A stretch of 64,000 nt of DNA, taken from contig CM077652.1 of assembly GCA_039707465.1 (NCBI GenBank), positions 39,432,118 through 39,496,117 of the forward strand, given 5' to 3'. This DNA comes from Rhabdophis nuchalis (taxonomy: Eukaryota; Chordata; Lepidosauria; Squamata; Natricidae). Positions 21,903 to 35,975 of this stretch are shown in pieces. The first letter of the stretch is position 1. Each line of letters starts with the position of its first letter. The position numbers and the translations under genes are program-made. The notes under the pieces are model-generated. The model did not search any database, was not told the origin of the DNA, and was given only the letters and a program-made list of their open reading frames with translations.

Positions 21903-23393
21903 AGAATTGAGGAAAGAATTCAATTTATCCAGGAACTGCAAATTTGGATGCAGAGCTCAAATTCGAACAAGAAACACATATTGGATGCTATCTGGAATGC
22001 TAATCCCGAAAAACAAGTCGATTGGTTGATCTGAGCTTTCCCTGAGTAGTTACACCCAAGCGTACCTCAGAATTGAAAAAAGAACTCAGTTTAGCCAGGT
22101 ACTACAAATTTGGATCCAGAGATCAAATTCGAACGAGAAACACATATTGGATGCTATCTGGGATGCAGAAGCCGAAAAACAAGTCGATTGGTTGATCTGA
22201 GCTTTCCCTGAGAAGTTACAGCCAAGTGTATGTCAGAATTGACAAAAGAACTCAGTTTAGCCAGGAAGTGCAAATTTGGATCCAGAGCTCAAATTCGAAC
22301 GAGAAACACAAATTGGATGGTATCTGGGATGCAGAAGCCGAAAAACAAGTCGATTGGTTGATCTGAGCTTTCCCTGAGAAGTTACAGCAAAGCGTATCTC
22401 AGAATTGAGAAAAGTTTAGCCAGGTACCTCAAATTTGGATCCAGGGCTCAAATTCGAACGAGAAACACATATTGGATGCTATCTGGGATGCAGAAGCCGA
22501 AAAACAAGTTGATTGGTTGATCTGAGCTTTCCCTGAGAAGTTACTGCAAAGCGTATCTAAGAATTGGCAAAAGAACTCAGTTTAGCCAGGTACTACAAAT
22601 TTGGATCCAGAGATCAAATTCGAACGAGAAACACATATTGGATGCTATCTGGGATGCAGAAGCCGAAAAACAAGTCGATTGGTTGATCTGAGCTTTCCCT
22701 GAGAAGTTACAGCCAAGCGTATATCAGAATTGAGGAAAGAATTCAATTTATCCAGGAACTGCAAATTTGGATGCAGAGTTCAAATTCGAACAAGAAACAC
22801 ATATTGGATGCTATCTGGAATGCTAAACCCGAAAAACAAGTTGATTGGTTGATCTGAGCTTTCCCTGAGAAGTTATTGCCAAGCGTATATCAGAATTGAT
22901 GAAAGAATTCAATTTAGCCAGGAAGTGCAATTTTGGATGCAGAGCTCAAATTCGAACGAGAAACACAAATTGGATGGTATCTGGGATGCAGAAGCCGAAC
23001 AACAAGTTGATTGGTTGATCTGAGCTTTCCCTGAGAAGTTACAGCAAAGCGTATCTCAGAATTGAAAAAAGAACCCAGTTTAGCCAGGAACTGCAAATTT
23101 AGATGCAGAGCTCAAATTCGAACAAGAAACACATATTGGATGCTATCTGGAATGCTAAACCCGAAAAACAAGTTGATTGGTTGATCTGAGCTTTCCCTGA
23201 GAAGTTGCAGCCAAGCGTATATCAGAATTGAGGAAAGAATTCAATTTAGCCAGGAACTGCAATTTTGGATGCAGAGCTCAAATTCGAACGAGAAACACAA
23301 ATTCGATGGTATCTGGGATGCAGAAGACGAAAAACAAGTCGATTGGTTGATCTGAGCTTTCCCTGAGCAGTTACAGCCAAGCGTATATCAGAA

Positions 23394-23594
23394 TTTTAGG
23401 TAGTTTAGGTAGTTTTAAATTGGGTTTTTAAAATTTGGTTTTAGCGCAGGATAGGTTTATTTAATAGTTTTTAAATTATATTGTATTTTGTATGTTTTTA
23501 AATATTACTGTGCGCCGCCCTGGGTCCTTTGTGGAGAAGGGCGGGATATAAATTTAAATAAATAAATAAATAAATAAAAATAAATAAATAAATA
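23394..23594 (+). mobile_element. LINE 3' tail, copy 12
   Basis: Shares AAATATTACTGTGCG with the copy at 14334, 9,060 bp to its left. Confidence 0.87.
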
Positions 23595-24926
23595 AGAATT
23601 GAGGAAAGAATTCAATTTATCCAGGAACTGCAAATTTGGATGCAGAGCTCAAATTCGAACAAGAAACACATATTGGATGCTATCTGGGATGCAGAAGCCG
23701 AAAAACAAGTCGATTGGTTGATCTGAGCTTTCCCTGAGAAGTTACAGCCAAGTGTATGTCAGAATTGACAAAAGAACTCAGTTTAGCCAGGAAGTGCAAA
23801 TTTGGATGCAGAGCTCAAATTCGAACGAGAAACACAAATTGGATGGTATCTGGAATGCTAAACCCGAACAACAAGTTGATTGGTTGATCTGAGCTTTCCC
23901 TGAGAAGTTGCAGCCAAGCGTATATCAGAATTGAGAAAAGAATTCAATTTAGCCAGGAACTGCAATTTTGGATGCAGAGCTCAAATTCGAACGAGAAACA
24001 CAAATTGGATGGTATCTGGGATGCAGAAGCCGAAAAACAGATCGATTGGTTGATCTGAGCTTTCCCTGAGAAGTTACAGCCAAGTGTATCTCAGAATTGA
24101 CAAAAGAACCCAGTTTAGCCAGGAACTGCAAATTTGGATCCAGAGCTCAAATTCGAACGAGAAACAGAAATTGGATGGTATCTGGGATGGAGAAGCCGAA
24201 AAACAAGTCGATTGGTTGATCTGTCCTTTCCCAGAGAAGTTACAGCCAAGCGTATCTCAGAATTCACAAAAGAACCCAGTTTAGCCAGGAACTGCAAATT
24301 TGGATCCAGAGCTCATATTCGAACGAGAAACACAAATTGGTTGGTATCTGGGATGCAGAAGCCGAAAAACAAATCGATTGGTTGATCTGAGCTGTCCCTG
24401 AGAAGTTACAGCAAAGCGTATCTCAGAATTGAAAAAAGAACCCAGTTTAGCCAGGAACTGCAAATTTGGATGCAGAGCTCAAATTCGAACAGGAAACACA
24501 TATTGGATGCTATCTGGAACGCTAAACCCGAAAAACAAGTTGATTGGTTGATCTGAGCTGTCCCTGAGAAGTTACAGCAAAGCGTATCTCAGAATTGAGA
24601 AAAGAACCCAGTTTAGCCAGGAACTGCAAATTTGGATCCAGAGCTCAAATTCTAACGAGAAACACAAATTGGATGGTATCTGGGATGCAGAAGCCGAAAA
24701 ACAAGTCGATTGGTTGATCTGAGCTTTCCCTGAGAAGTTATAGCCAAGCGTATCTCAGAATTGGCAAAAGAACTCAGTTTAGCCAGGAACTGCAAATTTG
24801 TTTCCAGAGCTCAAATTCGAACGAGAAACACAAATTGGATGGTATCTGGGATGCAGAAGCCGAAAAACAAATCGATTGGTTGATCTGACCTTCCCCTGAG
24901 CAGTTACAGCCAAGCGTATATCAGAA

Positions 24927-25131
24927 TTTTAGGAAGTTTAGGTAGTTTTAAATTGGGTTTTTAAAATTTGGTTTTAGCGCAGGATAGGTTTATTTAATAG
25001 TTTTTAAATTATATTTATTGTATTTTGTATGTTTTTAAATTTTCCTGTGCGCCGCCCTGGGTCCTTTGTGGAGAAGGGCGGGATATAAATTTAAATAAAT
25101 AAATAAATAAATAAAAATAAATAAATAAATA
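24927..25131 (+). mobile_element. LINE 3' tail, copy 13 (last)
   Basis: Partner of the copy at 21698 (offset 3,229 bp). No more inserts of this kind are seen in the remaining ~39 kb. Confidence 0.87.
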
Positions 25132-26249
25132 AGAATTGAGGAAAGAATTCAATTTATCCAGGAACTGCAAATTTGGATGCAGAGCTCAAATTCGAACAAG
25201 AAACACATATTGGATGCTATCTGGAATGCTAATCCCGAAAAACAAGTCGATTGGTTGATCTGAGCTTTCCCTGAGTAGTTACACCCAAGCGTATCTCAGA
25301 ATTGAAAAAAGAACTCAGTTTAGCCAGGTACTACAAATTTGGATCCAGAGATCAAATTCGAACGAGAAACACATATTGGATGGTATCTGGGATGCAGAAG
25401 CCGAAAAACAAGTCGATTGGTTGATCTGAGCTTTCCCTGAGAAGTTATAGCCAAGCGTATCTCAGAATTGACAAAAGAACTCAGTTTAGCCAGGAAGTGC
25501 AAATTTGTTTCCAGAGCTCAAATTCGAACGAGAAACACAAATTGGATGGTATCTGGGATGCAGAAGCCGAAAAACAAGTCGATTGGTTGATCTGAGCTTT
25601 CCCTGAGAAGTTACAGCAAAGCGTATCTCAGAATTGAGAAAAGTTTAGCCAGGTACCTCAAATTTGGATCCAGGGCTCAAATTCGAACGAGAAACACATA
25701 TTGGATGCTATCTGGGATGCAGAAGCCGAAAAACAAGTCGATTGGTTGATCTGAGCTTTCCCTGAGAAGTTACTGCAAAGCGTATCTCAGAATTGGCAAA
25801 AGAACTCAGTTTAGCCAGGTACTACAAATTTGGATCCAGAGATCAAATTCGAACGAGAAACACATATTGGATGCTATCTGGGATGCAGAAGCCGAAAAAC
25901 AAGTCGATTGGTTGATCTGAGCTTTCCCTGAGAAGTTACAGCCAAGCGTATATCAGAATTGAGGAAAGAATTCAATTTATCCAGGAACTGCAAATTTGGA
26001 TGCAGAGTTCAAATTCGAACAAGAAACACATATTGGATGCTATCTGGAATGCTAAACCCGAAGAACAAGTTGATTGGTTGATCTGAGCTTTCCCTGAGAA
26101 GTTATTGCCAAGCGTATATCAGAATTGATGAAAGAATTCAATTTAGCCAGGAAGTGCAATTTTGGATGCAGAGCTCAAATTCGAACGAGAAACACAAATT
26201 GGATGGTATCTGGGATGCAGAAGCCGAACAACAAGTTGATTGGTTGATC

Positions 26250-29200
26250 TGAGCTTTACCTGAGAAGTTATTGCCAAGCGTATATCAGAATTGAGGAAAG
26301 AATTCAATTTAGCCAGGAACTGCAATTTTGGATGCAGAGCTCAAATTCGAACGAGAAACACATATTGGATGGTATCTGGGATGCAGAAGCCGAAAAACAA
26401 GTCGATTGGTTGATCTGAGCTGTCCCTGAGAAGTTACAGCCAAGCGTATCTCAGAATTGAGAAAAGAACTCAGTTTAGCCAGGTACTACAAATTTGGATC
26501 TAGAGATCAAATTCGAACGAGAAACACATATTGGATGGTATCTGGGATGCAGAAGCCAAAAACAAGTCGATTGGTTGATATGAGCTGTCCCTGAGAAGTT
26601 ACAGCAAAGCGTATCTCAGAATTGAAAAAAGAACCCAGTTTAGCCAGGAACTGCAAATTTAGATGCAGAGCTCAAATTCGAACAAGAAACACATATTGGA
26701 TGCTATCTGGAATGCTAAACCCGAAAAACAAGTTGATTGGTTGATCTGAGCTTTCCCTGAGAAGTTGCAGCCAAGCGTATATCAGAATTGAGGAAAGAAT
26801 TCAATTTAGCCAGGAACTGCAATTTTGGATGCAGAGCTCAAATTCGAACGAGAAACACAAATTGGATGGTATCTGGGATGCAGAAGCCGAACAACAAGTT
26901 GATTGGTTGATCTGAGCTTTCCCTGAGAAGTTATTGCCAAGCGTATATCAGAATTGAGGAAAGAATTCAATTTAGCCAGGAACTGCAATTTTGGATGCAG
27001 AGCTCAAATTCGAACGAGAAACACATATTGGATGGTATCTGGGATGCAGAAGCCGAAAAACAAGTCGATTGGTTGATCTGAGCTGTCCCTGAGAAGTTAC
27101 AGCCAAGCGTATCTCAGAATTGAGAAAAGAACTCAGTTTAGCCAGGTACTACAAATTTGGATCTAGAGATCAAATTCGAACGAGAAACACATATTGGATG
27201 GTATCTGGGATGCAGAAGCCGAAAAACAAGTCGATTGGTTGATCTGAGCTTTCCCTGAGAAGTTACAGCCAAGTGTATGTCAGAATTGACAAAAGAACTC
27301 AGTTTAGCCAGGAAGTGCAAATTTGGATCCAGAGCTCAAATTCGAACGAGAAACACAAATTGGATGGTATCTGGGATGCAGAAGCCGAAAAACAAGTCGA
27401 TTGGTTGATCTGAGCTTTCCCTGAGAAGTTACAGCAAAGCGTATCTCAGAATTGAGAAAAGTTTAGCCAGGTACCTCAAATTTGGATCCAGGGCTCAAAT
27501 TCGAACGAGAAACACATATTGGATGGTATCTGGGATGCAGAAGCCGAAAAACAAGTCGATTGGTTGATCTGAGCTGTCCCTGAGAAGTTACAGCCAAGCG
27601 TATCTCAGAATTGAGAAAAGAACTCAGTTTAGCCAGGTACTACAAATTTGGATCTAGAGATCAAATTCGAACGAGAAACACATATTGGATGGTATCTGGG
27701 ATGCAGAAGCCAAAAACAAGTCGATTGGTTGATATGAGCTGTCCCTGAGAAGTTACAGCAAAGCGTATCTCAGAATTGAAAAAAGAACCCAGTTTAGCCA
27801 GGAACTGCAAATTTAGATGCAGAGCTCAAATTCGAACAAGAAACACATATTGGATGCTATCTGGAATGCTAAACCCGAAAAACAAGTTGATTGGTTGATC
27901 TGAGCTTTCCCTGAGAAGTTGCAGCCAAGCGTATATCAGAATTGAGGAAAGAATTCAATTTAGCCAGGAACTGCAATTTTGGATGCAGAGCTCAAATTCG
28001 AACGAGAAACACAAATTGGATGGTATCTGGAATGCTAAACCCGAACAACAAGTTGATTGGTTGATCTGAGCTTTCCCTGAGAAGTTGCAGCCAAGCGTAT
28101 ATCAGAATTGAGAAAAGAATTCAATTTAGCCAGGAACTGCAATTTTGGATGCAGAGCTCAAATTCGAACGAGAAACACATATTGGATGGTATCTGGGATG
28201 CAGAAGCCGAAAAACAAGTCGATTGGTTGATCTGAGCTGTCCCTGAGAAGTTACAGCCAAGCGTATCTCAGAATTGAGAAAAGAACTCAGTTTAGCCAGG
28301 TACTACAAATTTGGATCTAGAGATCAAATTCGAACGAGAAAGACATATTGGATGGTATCTGGGATGCAGAAGCCGAAAAACAAGTCGATTGGTTGATCTG
28401 AGCTTTCCCTGAGAAGTTACAGCCAAGTGTATGTCAGAATTGACAAAAGAACTCAGTTTAGCCAGGAAGTGCAAATTTGGATCCAGAGCTCAAATTCGAA
28501 CGAGAAACACAAATTGGATGGTATCTGGGATGCAGAAGCCGAAAAACAAGTCGATTGGTTGATCTGAGCTTTCCCTGAGAAGTTACAGCAAAGCGTATCT
28601 CAGAATTGAGAAAAGTTTAGCCAGGTACCTCAAATTTGGATCCAGGGCTCAAATTCGAACGAGAAACACATATTGGATGGTATCTGGGATGCAGAAGCCG
28701 AAAAACAAGTCGATTGGTTGATCTGAGCTGTCCCTGAGAAGTTACAGCCAAGCGTATCTCAGAATTGAGAAAAGAACTCAGTTTAGCCAGGTACTACAAA
28801 TTTGGATCTAGAGATCAAATTCGAACGAGAAACACATATTGGATGGTATCTGGGATGCAGAAGCCAAAAACAAGTCGATTGGTTGATATGAGCTGTCCCT
28901 GAGAAGTTACAGCAAAGCGTATCTCAGAATTGAAAAAAGAACCCAGTTTAGCCAGGAACTGCAAATTTAGATGCAGAGCTCAAATTCGAACAAGAAACAC
29001 ATATTGGATGCTATCTGGAATGCTAAACCCGAAAAACAAGTTGATTGGTTGATCTGAGCTTTCCCTGAGAAGTTGCAGCCAAGCGTATATCAGAATTGAG
29101 GAAAGAATTCAATTTAGCCAGGAACTGCAATTTTGGATGCAGAGCTCAAATTCGAACGAGAAACACAAATTGGATGGTATCTGGGATGCAGAAGCCGAAA

Positions 29201-30230
29201 AACAAGTCGATTGGTTGATCTGAGCTTTCCCTGAGAAGTTATAGCCAAGCGTATCTCAGAATTGGCAAAAGAACTCAGTTTAGCCAGGAACTGCAAATTT
29301 ATTTCCAGAGCTCAAATTCGAACGAGAAACACAAATTGGATGGTATCTGGGATGCAGAAGCCGAAAAACAAGTCGATTGGTTGATCTGAGCTGTCCCTGA
29401 GAAGTTACAGCCAAGCGTATCTCAGAATTGAGAAAAGAACTCAGTTTAGCCAGGTACTACAAATTTGGATCTAGAGATCAAATTTGAACGAGAAACACAT
29501 ATTGGATGGTATCTGGGATGCAGAAGCCGAAAAACAAGTTGATTGGTTGATCTGAGCTTTCCCTGAGAAGTTGCAGCCAAGCGTATATCAGAATTGAGGA
29601 AAGAATTCAATTTAGCCAGGAACTGCAATTTTGGATGCAGAGCTCAAATTCGAACGAGAAACACAAATTGGATGGTATCTGGAATGCTAAACCCGAACAA
29701 CAAGTTGATTGGTTGATCTGAGCTTTCCCTGAGAAGTTGCAGCCAAGCGTATATCAGAATTGAGAAAAGAATTCAATTTAGCCAGGAACTGCAATTTTGG
29801 ATGCAGAGCTCAAATTCGAACGAGAAACACAAATTGGATGGTATCTGGGATGCAGAAGCCGAAAAACAGATCGATTGGTTGATCTGAGCTTTCCCTGAGA
29901 AGTTACAGCCAAGCGTATCTCAGAATTGACAAAAGAACCCAGTTTAGCCAGGAACTGCAAATTTGGATCCAGAGCTCAAATTCGAACGAGAAACAGAAAT
30001 TGGATGGTATCTGGGATGGAGAAGCCGAAAAACAAGAGGATTGGTTGATCTGAGCTTTCCCTGAGAAATTACAGCCAAGCGTATATCAGAATTGACAAAA
30101 GAACTTAGTTTAGCCAGGAACTGCAAATTTGGATCCAGAGCTCAAATTCGAACGAGAAACACATATTGCATGGTATCTGGAATGCTAAACCCGAAAAACA
30201 AGTCGATTGGTTGATCTGAGCTTTCCCTGA
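26250..30230 (+). repeat. Satellite B, S1 family, insert-free block
   Basis: Monomers are of the GCAGAAGCCG and GGAATGCTAAACCCG kinds with GGATCTAG, GGATGCAG or GGATCCAG. A block containing the 159-bp GAGAAAAGTTTAGCC monomer is duplicated at 1,154 bp (27138/28292). The part from about 27905 recurs at +8,616 bp (to about 29759) and at +11,264 bp (continuing to about 31160). Confidence 0.8.
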
Positions 30231-33200
30231 GAAGTTACAGCCAAGCGTATCTCAGTATTGAGGAAAGAACTCAATTTAGCTAGGAACTGCAAATTTGGAT
30301 CGAGAGCTCAAATTCGAACGAGAAACACAAATTGGATGGTATCTGGGATGTAGAAGCTGAAAAACAAGTCGATTGGTTGATCTGAGCTTTCCCTGAGAAG
30401 TTACAGCCATGTATATCAGAATTGAGGAAAGAATTCAATTTAGCCAAGAACTGCAAATTTGGATCCAGAGTTCAAATTAGAATGAGAAACACAAATTGGA
30501 TGCTATCTGGAATGCTAAACCCGAAAAACAAGTCGATTGGTTGATCTGAGCTTTCCCTGAGAAGTTACAGCCAAGCGTACCTCAGTATTGAGGAAAGAAC
30601 TCAATTTAGCCAGGAACTGCAAATTTGGATCGAGAGCTCAAATTCGAACGAGAAACACAAATTGGATGGTATCTGGGATGTAGAAGCTGGAAAACAAGTC
30701 GATTGGTTGATCTGAGCTTTCCCTGAGAAGTTACAGCCAAGCGTATCTCTGTATTGAGGAAAGAACTCAATTTAGCCAGGAACTGCAAATTTGGATCGAG
30801 AGCTCAAATACGAACGAGAAACACAAATTGGATGGTATCTGGGATGTAGAAGCTGGAAAACAAGTCTATTGGTTGATCTGAGCTTTCCCTGAGAAGTTAC
30901 AGCCAAGTGTATATCAGAATTGAGGAAAGAATTCAATTTAGCCAGGAACTGCAAATTTGGATGCAGAGCTCAAATTAGAACGAGAAACACAAATTGGATG
31001 GTATCTGGGATGTAGAAGCTGGAAAACAAGTCGATTGGTTGATCTGAGCTTTCCCTGAGAAGTTACAGCCAAGTGTATATCAGAATTGAGGAAAGAATTC
31101 AATTTAGCCAGGAACTGCAAATTTGGATGCAGAGCTCAAATTAGAACGAGAAACACAAATTGGATGCTATCTGGGATGTAGAAGCTGAAAAACAAGTCGA
31201 TTGGTAGATCTGAGCTTTCCCTGAGAAGTTACAGCCAAGTGTATATCAGAATTGAGGAAAGAATTCAATTTAGCCAGGAACTGCAAATTTGGATGCAGAG
31301 CTCAAATTCGAACGAGAAACCCATATTGGATGCTATCTAGAATGCTAATCCCGAAAAACAAGTCGATCGGTTGATCTGAGCCTTCCCTGAGAAATTACAG
31401 CCAAGCGTATCTCAGTATTGAGGAAAGAACTCAATTTAGCCAGGAACTGCAAATTTGGATCGAGAGCTCAAATTTGAACGAGAAACACAAATTGGATGGT
31501 ATCTGGGATGTAGAAGCTGAAAAACAAGTCGATTGGTTTATCTGAGCTTTCCCTGAGAAGTTACAGACAAGTGTATATCAGAATTGAGGAAAGAACTCAA
31601 TTTAGCCAGGAACTGCAAATTTGGATGCAGAGCTCAAATTAGAACGAGAAACACAAATTGGATGCTATCTGGGATGTAGAAGCTGAAAAACAAGTCGATT
31701 GGTAGATCTGAGCTTTCCCTGAGAAGTTACAGCCAAGTGTATATCAGAATTGAGGAAAGAATTCAATTTAGCCAGGAACTGCAAATTTGGATGCAGAGCT
31801 CAAATTCGAACGAGAAACACAAATTGGATGGTATCTGGGATGTAGAAGCTGAAAAACAAGTCGATTGGTTGATCTGAGCTTTCCCTGAGAAGTTACAGCC
31901 ATGTATATCAGAATTGAGGAAAGAATTCAATTTAGCCAAGAACTGCAAATTTGGATCCAGAGTTCAAATTAGAATGAGAAACACAAATTGGATGCTATCT
32001 GGAATGCTAAACCCGAAAAACAAGTCGATTGGTTGATCTGAGCTTTCCCTGAGAAGTTACAGCCAAGCGTACCTCAGTATTGAGGAAAGAACTCAATTTA
32101 GCCAGGAACTGCAAATTTGGATCGAGAGCTCAAATTCGAACGAGAAACACAAATTGGATGGTATCTGGGATGTAGAAGCTGGAAAACAAGTCGATTGGTT
32201 GATCTGAGCTTTCCCTGAGAAGTTACAGCCAAGCGTATCACTGTATTGAGGAAAGAACTCAATTTAGCCAGGAACTGCAAATTTGGATCGAGAGCTCAAA
32301 TTCGAACGAGAAACACAAATTGGATGGTATCTGGGATGTAGAAGCTGGAAAACAAGTCGATTGGTTGATCTGAGCTTTCCCTGAGAAGTTACAGCCAAGT
32401 GTATATCAGAATTGAGGAAAGAATTCAATTTAGCCAGGAACTGCAAATTTGGATGCAGAGCTCAAATTAGAACGAGAAACACAAATTGGATGCTATCTGG
32501 GATGTAGAAGCTGAAAAACAAGTCGATTGGTTGATCTGAGCTTTCCCTGAGAAGTTACAGCCGTGTATATCAGAATTGAGGAAAGAATTCAATTTAGCCA
32601 AGAACTGCAAATTTGGATCCAGAGTTCAAATTAGAATGAGAAACACAAATTGGATGCTATCTGGAATGCTAAACCCGAAAAACAAGTCGATTGGTTGATC
32701 TGAGCTTTCCCTGAGAAGTTACAGCCAAGCGTACCTCAGTATTGAGGAAAGAACTCAATTTAGCCAGGAACTGCAAATTTGGATCGAGAGCTCAAATTCG
32801 AACGAGAAACACAAATTGGATGGTATCTGGGATGTAGAAGCTGGAAAACAAGTCGATTGGTTGATCTGAGCTTTCCCTGAGAAGTTACAGCCAAGCGTAT
32901 CTCTGTATTGAGGAAAGAACTCAATTTAGCCAGGAACTGCAAATTTGGATCGAGAGCTCAAATTCGAACGAGAAACACAAATTGGATGGTATCTGGGATG
33001 TAGAAGCTGGAAAACAAGTCGATTGGTTGATCTGAGCTTTCCCTGAGAAGTTACAGCCAAGTGTATATCAGAATTGAGGAAAGAATTCAATTTAGCCAGG
33101 AACTGCAAATTTGGATGCAGAGCTCAAATTAGAACGAGAAACACAAATTGGATGGTATCTGGGATGTAGAAGCTGGAAAACAAGTCGATTGGTTGATCTG

Positions 33201-35975
33201 AGCTTTCCCTGAGAAGTTACAGCCAAGTGTATATCAGAATTGAGGAAAGAATTCAATTTAGCCAGGAACTGCAAATTTGGATGCAGAGCTCAAATTCGAA
33301 CGAGAAACCCATATTGGATGCTATCTGGAATGCTAATCCCGAAAAACAAGTCGATCGGTTGATCTGAGCTTTCCCTGAGAAATTACAGCCAAGCGTATCT
33401 CAGTATTGAGGAAAGAACTCAATTTAGCCAGGAACTGCAAATTTGGATCGAGAGCTCAAATTTGAACGAGAAACACAAATTGGATGGTATCTGGGATGTA
33501 GAAGCTGAAAAACAAGTCGATTGGTTTATCTGAGCTTTCCCTGAGAAGTTACAGACAAGTGTATATCAGAATTGAGGAAAGAACTCAATTTAGCCAAGAA
33601 CTGTAAATTTGGATCCAGAGTTCAAATTCGAACGAGAAACACAAATTGGATGCTATGTGGAATGCTAAACCCGAAAAACAAGTCGATTGGTAGATCTGAG
33701 CTTTCCCTGAGAAGTTACAGCCAAGCGTATATCAGAATTGACAAAAGAACTCAGTTTAGCCAAGAACTGCAAATTTGGATGTAGAGCTCAAATTCGAACG
33801 AGAAACACATATTGGATGATATCTGCGAAGCAGAAGCAGAAAAACAAGAGGATTGGTTGATCTGAGCTTTCCCTGAGAAGTTACAGCCAAGCGTATATCA
33901 GAATTGACAAAAGAACTTAGTTTAGCCAGGAACTGCAAATTTGGATCCAGAGCTCAAATTCGAACGAGAAACACATATTGGATGGTATCTGGAATGCTAA
34001 ACCCGAAAAACAAGTCGATTGGTTGATCTGAGCTTTCCCTGAGAAGTTACAGCCAAGTGTATATCAGAATTGAGGAAAGAATTCAATTTAGCCAGGAACT
34101 GCAAATTTGGATGCAGAGCTCAAATTAGAACGAGAAACACAAATTGGATGCTATCTGGGATGTAGAAGCTGAAAAACAAGTCGATTGGTTGATCTGAGCT
34201 TTCCCTGAGAAGTTACAGCCGTGTATATCAGAATTGAGGAAAGAATTCAATTTAGCCAAGAACTGCAAATTTGGATCCAGAGTTCAAATTAGAATGAGAA
34301 ACACAAATTGGATGCTATCTGGAATGCTAAACCCGAAAAACAAGTCGATTGGTTGATCTGAGCTTTCCCTGAGAAGTTACAGCCAAGCGTACCTCAGTAT
34401 TGAGGAAAGAACTCAATTTAGCCAGGAACTGCAAATTTGGATCGAGAGCTCAAATTCGAACGAGAAACACAAATTGGATGGTATCTGGGATGTAGAAGCT
34501 GGAAAACAAGTCGATTGGTTGATCTGAGCTTTCCCTGAGAAGTTACAGCCAAGCGTATCTCTGTATTGAGGAAAGAACTCAATTTAGCCAGGAACTGCAA
34601 ATTTGGATCGAGAGCTCAAATTCGAACGAGAAACACAAATTGGATGGTATCTGGGATGTAGAAGCTGGAAAACAAGTCTATTGGTTGATCTGAGCTTTCC
34701 CTGAGAAGTTACAGCCAAGTGTATATCAGAATTGAGGAAAGAATTCAATTTAGCCAGGAACTGCAAATTTGGATGCAGAGCTCAAATTAGAACGAGAAAC
34801 ACAAATTGGATGGTATCTGGGATGTAGAAGCTGGAAAACAAGTCGATTGGTTGATCTGAGCTTTCCCTGAGAAGTTACAGCCAAGTGTATATCAGAATTG
34901 AGGAAAGAATTCAATTTAGCCAGGAACTGCAAATTTGGATGCAGAGCTCAAATTAGAACGAGAAACACAAATTGGATGCTATCTGGGATGTAGAAGCTGA
35001 AAAACAAGTCGATTGGTAGATCTGAGCTTTCCCTGAGAAGTTACAGCCAAGTGTATATCAGAATTGAGGAAAGAATTCAATTTAGCCAGGAACTGCAAAT
35101 TTGGATGCAGAGCTCAAATTCGAACGAGAAACCCATATTGGATGCTATCTGGAATGCTAATCCCGAAAAACAAGTCGATCGGTTGATCTGAGCTTTCCCT
35201 GAGAAATTACAGCCAAGCGTATCTCAGTATTGAGGAAAGAACTCAATTTAGCCAGGAACTGCAAATTTGGATCGAGAGATCAAATTTGAACGAGAAACAC
35301 AAATTGGATGGTATCTGGGATGTAGAAGCTGAAAAACAAGTCGATTGGTTTATCTGAGCTTTCCCTGAGAAGTTACAGACAAGTGTATATCAGAATTGAG
35401 GAAAGAACTCAATTTAGCCAAGAACTGTAAATTTGGATCCAGAGTTCAAATTCGAACGAGAAACACAAATTGGATGCTATGTGGAATGCTAAACCCGAAA
35501 AACAAGTCGATTGGTAGATCTGAGCTTTCCCTGAGAAGTTACAGCCAAGCGTATATCAGAATTGACAAAAGAACTCAGTTTAGCCAAGAACTGCAAATTT
35601 GGATGTAGAGCTCAAATTCGAACGAGAAACACATATTGGATGATATCTGCGAAGCAGAAGCAGAAAAACAAGAGGATTGGTTGATCTGAGCTTTCCCTGA
35701 GAAGTTACAGCCAAGCGTATATCAGAATTGACAAAAGAACTTAGTTTAGCCAGGAACTCCAAATTTGGATCCAGAGCTCAAATTCGAACGAGAAACACAT
35801 ATTGGATGGTATCTGGAATGCTAAACCCGAAAAACAAGTCGATTGGTTGATCTGAGCTTTCCCTGAGAAGTTACAGCCAAGTGTATATCAGAATTGAGGA
35901 AAGAATTCAATTTAGCCAGGAACTGCAAATTTGGATGCAGAGCTCAAATTAGAACGAGAAACACAAATTGGATGG
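30230..35975 (+). repeat. Satellite B, S2 family; 34-mer HOR copy 1
   Basis: From about 30230 most monomers carry GGATCGAG or GGATGCAG with TTAGAACG, GGGATGTAGAAGCTG and a shortened GCCATGTAT or GCCGTGTAT end (164 bp). From about 30420 the segment matches 42512-48067 at an offset of 12,092 bp, with shared rare variants such as ATCTAGAATGC with GAGCCTTCCC (31338/43430). Internally, 33572 and 35396 are 1,824 bp apart (11 monomers). Confidence 0.85.

Larger units (their letters stand above)
20166..23020 (+). repeat. 3,228-bp higher-order repeat, first copy
   Basis: LINE tails at 20166 and 21698 recur at 23394 and 24927, and the monomers between recur at 3,228-3,229 bp, including the GAGCTCATATTCG variant and GGAAGTTTAGGTAG at the start of the tails at 21698 and 24927. 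The match continues at +3,229 through 22914/26143. Confidence 0.82.
23394..26250 (+). repeat. 3,228-bp higher-order repeat, second copy
   Basis: Second copy of the block at 20166-23020. Its first ~700 bp also match 14334-15030 at an offset of 9,060 bp, including the AAATATTACTGTGCG variant of the LINE tail, so this copy appears to be mosaic. After the tail at 24927-25131 no further LINE-derived insert occurs in the window. Confidence 0.8.

Noticed and set aside
5902..25131. Thirteen independent LINE or SINE insertions.
   Set aside because: Identical phase and flanks, plus sub-variants that follow HOR offsets, make amplification of one insertion far more likely. No tRNA-like head is present, so a SINE is not supported.
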